Of a DNA stretch of 64,000 bases, positions 57,248 to 64,000 are shown one piece after another. The notes beneath the pieces are model-generated. The model did no database searches. It was not told the DNA's origin and worked only from the letters and a program-made list of their open reading frames with translations. The translations under genes and the position numbers were made by a program. Each line of letters begins with the position of its first letter. The stretch's first letter is position 1. This DNA is from Scilla litardierei (lineage: Eukaryota; Streptophyta; Magnoliopsida; Asparagales; Asparagaceae), in assembly GCA_030789695.1 (NCBI GenBank), contig JAULAV010008602.1, forward strand, positions 1 through 64,000, written 5' to 3'.

Positions 57248-58202
57248 TGATACGACTATTTTGGAGAAGCGCAAGAACCGGAGACCCAGGCCTAAGCCAA
57301 GAACGGGAAGCCCACGAATGAGATTAGGCCCGCCTGACGAGGCCCACGGATAGACCCGAAGTCGGACCGGCCTAGCCCGGGGGACGCACGATTAGCTCGT
57401 GCTCCCCAGAGATAACCGTCCCCCTGAAACCGGGGCTCCTTAATGACCATTAAGGAGCCCGTTAATCAACGCTCCCCACGACGCACGTAGGCACCTTGAT
57501 GGAGGCGGATCGCGGGGGCATAAGGGGAGGTGGACGAATGACGTGGATCGGGGGCAATCGTGGCCCGGACCCTATAAAGGGAGGGCAGGGGCAACCGGGA
57601 TGAGGATCGAATCCTTGACAACTACAACTGAGGTATTCCGATAAACTAGACCTTGCTTTTTCCCCAAACCATCTCCTCCGCCACCGCTCGGTCCGAGGAT
57701 ACAGGTACCGGTCTCATCAAGAGCCATGCCGTGCCCACCGAGTGTGACACAGATCCGTTCTGACTTAGGCATCGGAGGGGACTTGGTCGGAACCAAGGTC
57801 CGACCCCCCCTGACGAGCTTTCTCGTCCATCCAGGAAGGAGCTGAACCGAGGCGCCGAGGCTACCCCTCGAAGCGGAACGGACCCGCTCGTCAACAGCGG
57901 GAGCCGGCGTCAATTAGGACAAAGGAGCATTCAAGGTAGCCTCGCAAGGCGCCGAGGCTACCCCTCGACGCTCATCCAGCCGAGGCCGAGCACCCGACCT
58001 GGAACCGAGGCTTCCCCTCGTCTCCACGTCGACCGAAGACCGACGCTTCGCCAAAAAAACGTCTGCTCAGCCATGGATCCTTCGCCTATCCACGTCAAGA
58101 GCACGTGTGCTTGGCGTGACCAAGGGATCCCTTCGACCCCTTGACCACGTTGACTGTTCAGACGTCGGTCAACAAGTCCATGGTGAAAAACACCCGTAAA
58201 CA
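57248..58202 (+). repeat. Tat-like 3' LTR
   Basis: 955 bp, same ends as the 5' LTR, with scattered substitutions and one 14-base insertion. Followed by the duplication AAACT at 58203-58207. Confidence 0.92.
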
Positions 58203-58207
58203 AAACT

Positions 58208-58532
58208 CATTGTTACTGACCATGTTGAAATATCCAAAATCTGTTTATTGGGGTCTTTTAAGTGTTTGCTTCAAACCATGTTTCACCTCTAAAGCAATTG
58301 CAACATATATTGGAAGTGAATCGTGATGCAACAAAAGCACACATTTCGAGGATACAAACTGAAGTCTCATAAAACCCAAGTTCTCTTATTCAACATGATA
58401 GTAATAACAAGTCTGAAGCAAGATGCATCTAATACATGTCACCATTCTCATCTCATAAAAAGTTACATAACTCTTGGGATCATTCTCATTCCTACTCCGA
58501 GAGACTTGGCACAGAAGTTCCATACTCGTCGT
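58208..58532 (-). other. SOD 3' untranslated and downstream region
   Basis: Sequence after the SOD stop codon. On the minus strand an AATAAA lies near 58243-58248, about 290 bases after the stop, and could serve for polyadenylation. The Tat-like element is inserted only 25-35 bases beyond it. Confidence 0.5.
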
Positions 58533-60795
58533 TCAACCAGACAGTCCGATGATACCTGTACAAAGCACACCGTGTTGGAATCATTAGTGCATACGAAATT
58601 AACGACAAAATATTGGAAAGAAACCGAGGAAACTCACCGCAGCCAATTCTACCACCAGCATTGCCAGTGCTCTTGCTAAGCTCATGTCCACCTGTAAGAA
58701 ACAAATTGGTTCAAGTCATAATGAAAAGCAAGGCAAGCATCTTGTGCTCTCTCAGAATCACGAAAGGCGTATCAGTTGTTGCTAATTATATGATACGATA
58801 ATAGATGGATAAGGAAGCTATAAACAAGTGCATCAACATGTAATGCCATCAAAGTTGGGTGGTACAATAAAAGGATGAAAGACTGCGGATAAAAACCAGA
58901 AGATTTTTGACAGAAAAAGCAGAAAACCACACAAATTATAGCAACAGGCTTTTGATAATGTAAACAAAATGTTTTGTGACGTTTGTGAAGCCGTTGCTAA
59001 TGTGCATCACAATTGAAGGACAAATAAATTAAACACAACTAGTGGCTTATGACTGGCAACTGGCATTTCTGAGCACAACTACCATGGAAAACCATTTGGA
59101 AGCAGCGCAGAGAAGGAATTTTGTATCTATCTTAAATTTTAAATTTATCAAAAAAAAACTTGCAGAATACATTTGAGGCAAATTTGTTGAATTTTTAACA
59201 TGTTCGTCCAGTTATTTTTTTTTCTCAGAAACACTGGAAGATATATCTTGAAGGGAAAGTAATGTTATGCTTCCCTTTTATGTATATGGAAAATTTTAAG
59301 TCAAGCCAAACCAGAAGAAGAAAGAAATGTAGCAACTGCCATATAAAGGCGCATTGATGATTGATAAAGCTACTACTCAGAAGGTTAAATCTATACAGGA
59401 AAAAGAAAGAAAAATGTGTTGATAAAATGTGGATATCCGTGTTTATTTGGATGAGTTCATACATTTGGATGAGTTCATACACGCAGTCTAATGGCACTAC
59501 TCAGAAAGCATGTATTAGGTTGCCCATCAAAAGAAAGAGATTTGAATTTGAATTACGGGTAAAGGATTACCCTTTCCAAGGTCATCAGGATCAGCATGAA
59601 CGACGACAGCCCTTCCGATGATGGAGTGTGGTCCGGTGAGTGGAATCTGTGGAAAAATAGAATATTACTAAATGGAACTACTCATCACTTTTTTTTTGTT
59701 TTTGTTTTTTGTTTTTGTTTTGTTTTTGTTTTGTTTTTTATTTTATTTATTTATTTATTTATTTTATTTTATTTTATTTTTTTTTGGGGGGGGGGGGGAT
59801 TTAAAATACAGTACAGTACAAAAAAAGTCAAGGCTAATTATAAAAAAAAATACTTTTGTGTTCTGCTCGTTCCCACGATACTAACTTTAAGTTCTAAAAT
59901 ATCAAAATGATGCCCTATTTTTGACTTTCCAGGGTAACTTAGAGTTGTAAAAAATACCTTATATTTCACTCTTTTTAAGGTGGCATTTTTTATCTTAGAA
60001 CTTAATGATGGTAATGTGGGGAAACGCCAAACATAAATGTAGTTTTTTAATAACTAGCCAAAAAACAAATTGAAAAACAATTATCTACCTGGTTGTCTGT
60101 GATGGTGAAAGTAGCAGTTCCTGAAATATTCAAAGAAGAGATGCATCAGACAAAGGTTAACAATTATATATATGATTCAAAATACTGAAAATGCCATCTA
60201 AAATACGCAAATATCACAACCACCAAACTATTATTTTGAAATAAGTGATAAGGGAAAAATAAAAGGATGGTTCTATACCATCCTCTCCTGCAGTGATATT
60301 GCCGAGGTCACCAGCATGGCGGTTCTCATCCTCAGGTGCCCCATGCTCCTTTCCAGCAGGATTGAAATGAGGCCCTGCATTGAAATGAAAATTGACAATG
60401 AACAATAATGAGATTACTTTTATGCTGAAGGATTTCCATTTTTAATCACACAATGTGCAAATATCACTAGAGGAAAAAATACCAGTGGACATGCAGCCGT
60501 TTGTGGTGTCGCCAAGGGCATGAACATGAAAACCATGAAGCCCAGGCTTGAGACCAGAGACTGTCCCTGTTACTGTAGTTGGGCCTGAAATCAGAAAATA
60601 AGATCACATGTATAATTGATGTACAAAAAAGAGTGCACCAATAAATTGATACAATTGGATCCTCTTGTTTTATCTCAGCATTAGATTGCAGAAAAATAAT
60701 TTGTCATGGGCTCTAAATTTACCATCTCCCTCTTGAGTGAAGGTCACCTGGCCCTTCACGCCCTCACCGACAATTACTGCAACAGCCTTCGCCAT
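58533..60795 (-). CDS. CSD: cytosolic Cu/Zn superoxide dismutase, seven coding exons
   Basis: It converts superoxide to oxygen and hydrogen peroxide. Coding exons (minus strand order): 60723-60795, 60483-60584, 60279-60374, 60089-60120, 59571-59646, 58638-58691, 58533-58555. Every junction is GT-AG, and lengths sum to 456 bases, 151 residues plus stop, against about 152 for the family. Metal ligands are in GFHVHALGD (two His), GPHFNP (bridging His), HGAPED and RHAGDLGN (zinc His and Asp) and VVVHADPDD (copper His). Disulphide cysteines are in NGCMSTG and IGCGI. No transit peptide, so the cytosolic form. The start [12 protein letters not shown] is the first ATG after the leader intron. All key residues are intact. 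The protein ends IIGLSG. Confidence 0.97.
59690..59803. repeat. low-complexity T-rich and G tract in SOD intron
   Basis: Runs of T with G, then TTTA units, then 12 or more G lie in the intron between the fourth and fifth coding exons. Frames across it encode Phe and Leu runs only. Confidence 0.85.
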
Positions 60796-60807
60796 TCTTA
60801 ATGTGAT

Positions 60808-61642
60808 CTACGCACACAAACATCCAAAACAATAGAAGCGTTTCAGTAACTAAAACAAGAAACAAATTTACAAATGATGTTTACCACAAGAAAAAGGTAG
60901 AAAAGAACTCAAAATCTTATTTTTCACGAAAACTAACATGCTTATCGACCATTACATAGCCTATACTCGATGAGAACACTCAGTATTCTGTCCATTAACT
61001 AAGATAAGACCAGCAAAACTTATAGCAGTTCAATGTAACATTTAAAGAACTCGACGCGTACAGAGAGCTAGTAAAGAAATCAAGACTGACTTCTGGTGAT
61101 TTTTAACTCCTATGTAGCCCACGATATGGAAATATCAATTGCTGCAAGACACATTTTTGGTGTACATTCAAGTTAGAAGTTACTGCAAATTACCAATTAC
61201 TGCAAAATAAAATACAAGTTACATTTTGTGTGTATGAGAGACGAACTGTGTAATGTAAATAGCAAACCCTCAATGTGTATGGATTTTGTGTGTATGATGA
61301 TAGCCCCCAATGTGTATAAATCTACAACAGTTTCCAGAAGCAGCTAGGAAACCATTACAGCGGTCACAGAAATTTCGGCTGATGATATCCAAATAGGAAG
61401 AACTCGTACATCAAAAAGTTACTTTGGTTCACAAAATCAAAGGTCGTATATAAACCTCATCTTCTAAAGTCCAATTTTACATCTTTTTTCACAGATCACA
61501 TGTTAACACCAACACGAAGCTACACATAATATATATATAATAAAAATAGATCAGCCAAAAAATAAAAAAAGGACATTCTTTATGGTTTCATTGTGTGGAT
61601 CGTTGAAGATTAAATCCCTCGACTCTTATTTATTCACTAGTA

Positions 61643-61682
<40 letters not shown>

Positions 61683-62002
61683 CCGCTTTTTGGGATTATT
61701 CAAGTGAGGAAATAGATTAAGAACTGTGAAACAAGGGTAGCACACAAAAATCTCATTGCATAAAAACATATGGTAATGGACTAAACATCTATGAACAACA
61801 TTAGAACCCAGATTTAACATCGAGTCAAAAATATCCACGAAGATCATTATTATATTTACTCAACTAATAAGATATAAATTAAAAGATCGGATCTTTACTT
61901 GTATGGCAAGAAATGACTTTTCGGAGCTTAAACCCTAGAGATTCACTGAGATTTTCGAGATTTAACCTTAAAAAGATTTGATCTTGAGATAAGGATTCGT
62001 AC
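60808..62002 (-). other. SOD leader intron
   Basis: 1195-bp intron in the 5' untranslated region: donor GTACG after CCTGAG (62003 side), acceptor GTGCGTAG followed by ATCACATTAAGA and the ATG. Leader introns are usual in plant cytosolic SOD genes and can raise expression. It contains the long C run at 61645-61681. Confidence 0.8.
61645..61681. repeat. poly-C run of 37 bases
   Basis: Uninterrupted C on the plus strand (G in the SOD leader intron). A G run this long can form quadruplex structures, and its length is also likely to be misread in sequencing. Confidence 0.9.
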
Positions 62003-62200
62003 CTCAGGCGACCCCTTTAGAGAGATAGGGATAGAACCGTTTTGGGGGAGCGAGCGAGCGAGCGACAGATAGATTGCTTATGTTATGAGGAAGAAGACGA
62101 AACAGCATACACTGTATGACACAGAGCAGCTGGGTTACTGTCACGTCACGTGAGAATAAGCACCATGGACCACTGGGAGGCAACTTTTAATTATGATATT
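62003..62200 (-). promoter_or_regulatory. SOD first exon (leader) and core promoter
   Basis: The minus strand from about 62100 down to 62003 has the CT-rich GTCGCTCGCTCGCTCGCTCC stretch typical of a plant leader and ends at the donor. A G-box CACGTG at 62147-62152 next to a second ACGT core lies just upstream. The transcription start is not fixed, and no clear TATA box was found. Confidence 0.6.
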
Positions 62201-62771
62201 AATTTTGGGAGGTAAGCTTACCTCTGTTGAGCACATGGAAGCAAATGTGGAATCAGGTGTGAAAGGAATCTAGAAACCTACCCACTCGGTCCATTGGGCG
62301 ATTCGCTCCGGTAAAAACTAGAAACTTCTAAATCATTAATTAATTAAAGGTGTACGAGTCATAATAATCCGGCTCATTTAAGTTTTTTCTCCGTCAAATC
62401 TTTGTTCTCCAAAAAATTATTTTTACAGTCAAAACTTAAAAGAACAACATATTAGCGTAAAAATATTTAGGCGATACGGACACCTTCGACGCGGAACAAC
62501 AAATTTGGCGCGGACGCCTTTGACGCGGAATAGTAAATTCACGTAGAACAACAAATTTTGCGCCGACGCCTTTGACGCGGAATAACAAATTAATATTAAA
62601 AAAAATCGGAGAAAGTGAGGCCTTGTTTAATTAATAAAGGGTTGTTATGAATCATCACCTGGAAGGAGGAACCACACAGCTCTTTATTTATAGCAGAGGT
62701 GGAGCATACAGAGATAAGATACAATAGATACGGTCTTATCTATAAGATAAGACGTGATACTAACCAACTTA
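62201..62771. other. SOD upstream region with short direct repeats
   Basis: No gene was seen. Between about 62477 and 62592 a unit containing GACGCCTTTGACGCGGAA occurs about three times with variation, interspersed with AACAACAAATTT. This is plausibly distal promoter DNA. Confidence 0.5.
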
Positions 62772-64000
62772 TGTTGAATATTGGACTCCCCGGATTTGGT
62801 TTTGATGATGACCAAACATAAATAATCCATGAATTAACAATTTGTGAGCGCAGTATTGGAGATCGTCGCCAAATTCACGAGAACATTCAAAGCGACATCT
62901 CAACACTTCTCAAAGCTCGTATTCATGCCTAAAGCTTCATTGAAGCTCTTGCGCCGTTTTGGAAGTTATGAAGAATTAATCGAAGCTCTCGAAGACCGTT
63001 CTTTAAGGTTTTATTTATAGTCTTTTTAGCTTCGATATATAGAATGTTAAGCCTTGTGTATATCTTACGATTCTAACTTCATAACGCTCATATCGTAGCT
63101 CTAGGATCTTAGTACAAGTTCATTCTAACTTCCTCGAAGCGTCGCGCTTCGATTCGGACTTGTTTGTGCATGTTAGTTGGTACAAGAAGAAGTACTGACC
63201 GACTAGATGGTGATCTAGTCGGTCAGCAACTCTTCTTGGACCGACTAGTTTGATTCCTTAATTTCTTGGACTTTACTGTTTACAGTTAGTCGGTCTACGT
63301 TGACTCACCGACCGACTAGTTTGTGAACTAGTCGGTCAGTGATGCTTCTTTGACCGACTAGTTGTGACTTACTGTTCATGCTAAATTTCTCCTAAGCTAC
63401 TGTTTATCGTTAGTCGGTCTAAGAACGTTTGGTGACCGACTAGTTGACAATCTAGTCGGTCAACTTTTGTTCTTGGACTGACTAAGTCAATTTGTATTCA
63501 GACTATTTCATTTTGCCTCTTAGTCGGTCTACGTTCACTGACTGACCGACTAGTTGTGAAACTAGTCGGTCAGAAAGTCTTCTTGGACCGACTAGATTTC
63601 TAGGTCTGAATTTCTTTCTTCTCAGTTCCTCTCTTAGTCGGTCCATGCTGTTTGACTGACCGACTAGTTGATGAACTAGTCGGTCAGTGATTGTTCTTTG
63701 ACCGACTAATTGCCCCAGATTTCTATCCGTTGGAATTTGACCTAAGTTGTTTTTATGGGATCCTATAAATACGAACCTAGGTCATTCCTATCTAGGTCAG
63801 AGCTTCCATTCAGAGATTCATTGAGTTCAAAAGAGATAGCCATTCTCACTCATTTCTAAAGCTCTCTTCCTCACAAGAAACCCATTCTCTCTCATTTCTA
63901 GATCTAGAATCCATATTGAGAGAAGTTTGTCCTTGGTGAGCTCTTCAAGCTATTGCTTGATCCAAGTCTCCAAATCATCCCTAGGCACCTATTGCTGGTC
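62772..64000 (+). repeat. SIRE-type LTR, cut by window end
   Basis: It begins TGTTGAATATTGGACTCC and is homologous along its length to the LTR at 18244, though clearly diverged. It has a TATA box TATAAATA at 63764-63771. Whether an element body follows is outside the window. Confidence 0.85.
63197..63708 (+). promoter_or_regulatory. TAGTCGGTC array upstream of SOD
   Basis: About five units of the same plan as the other arrays, ending 55 bases before the LTR TATA box. It lies about 1.1-1.6 kb upstream of the divergently oriented SOD promoter and carries around 20 DRE/CRT cores. Confidence 0.75.

Larger units (their letters stand above)
50534..58202 (+). mobile_element. pol-less Tat-like Ty3/gypsy element
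   Basis: 7669 bp with TG...CA LTRs of 941 and 955 bp and a five-base duplication. Internally it has a primer-like site, a broken gag, a minisatellite and an antisense multi-exon gene, but no protease, RT, RNase H or integrase. Gag resembles the Tat lineage, and an antisense transposon-type ORF is known in Tat relatives such as Retand and Grande. It must have moved with enzymes from another element. The 14-base length difference between LTRs is one insertion near 57930 (TAGCCTCGCAAGG). Confidence 0.88.

Noticed and set aside
59596..59910. 104-codon Phe-rich membrane-like frame
   Set aside because: It is created by the T-rich and G-rich low-complexity tract within a SOD intron, antisense to the gene.

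Overview
This window is plant nuclear DNA. The evidence is one intact host gene, a cytosolic Cu/Zn superoxide dismutase with seven coding exons and a leader intron, set in nested plant LTR retrotransposons from both superfamilies (Ty1/copia: Tork-like and SIRE; Ty3/gypsy: Athila, Tekay/Del chromovirus and Tat-like). The species cannot be fixed from the sequence beyond an angiosperm. No rRNA, complete tRNA or CRISPR was seen.

Layout. 483-4230: 5' part of a Tork-type copia element on the minus strand. 4262-4810: relic of a gypsy integrase end. 5037-6134: gene-leader-like sequence and a 131-bp tandem duplication. 6157-6873: a 717-bp near-perfect inverted repeat (347-bp arms, 23-bp spacer). 6969-17501: complete, young Athila element (1833-bp LTRs, duplication GTAGC, tRNA-Asp primer site), inserted at the A box of a tRNA-like sequence. 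18244-28510: SIRE-type copia element with 5' LTR, broken gag-pol and an env-like ORF but no 3' LTR. 28511-36050: second copy of the 3' half of a Tekay element, its host flank and the last two SOD exons. 36051-37022: copia integrase relic with an A-B-A'-B' inversion structure. 37327-47236: full-length Tekay element (2.54-kb LTRs, duplication CCTTT), defective in gag-pol and carrying two intron-like interruptions. 47237-50528: host DNA downstream of SOD with a MITE and LTR-like sequence. 50534-58202: pol-less Tat-like element (duplication AAACT) with broken gag, a hairpin minisatellite and an antisense multi-exon gene. 58533-62100: SOD gene, minus strand. 62772-64000: start of a second SIRE-type LTR, cut by the window edge.

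The most interesting signal is a ~120-bp-period array built from TAGTCGGTC in alternating orientation. It occurs in six places: the LTRs of two SIRE-type copia elements, the three Tekay gypsy LTRs, and inside SIRE just before the env-like ORF. Each motif carries the plant DRE/CRT core (RCCGAC), and in every LTR the array ends shortly before the TATA box. Two unrelated retrotransposon superfamilies therefore share what looks like a drought/cold-type enhancer module, and one copy lies about 1.1 kb upstream of the SOD gene.

Other structural signals: 28511-35504 and 43288-50281 are direct repeats at a constant offset of 14777 with no indel, while the adjoining SOD-derived 0.5 kb differs by roughly 5-6% plus indels. 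That pattern suggests gene conversion over an older duplication, or an assembly problem. Coordinates were read by eye; exon borders of SOD are supported by exact codon arithmetic.
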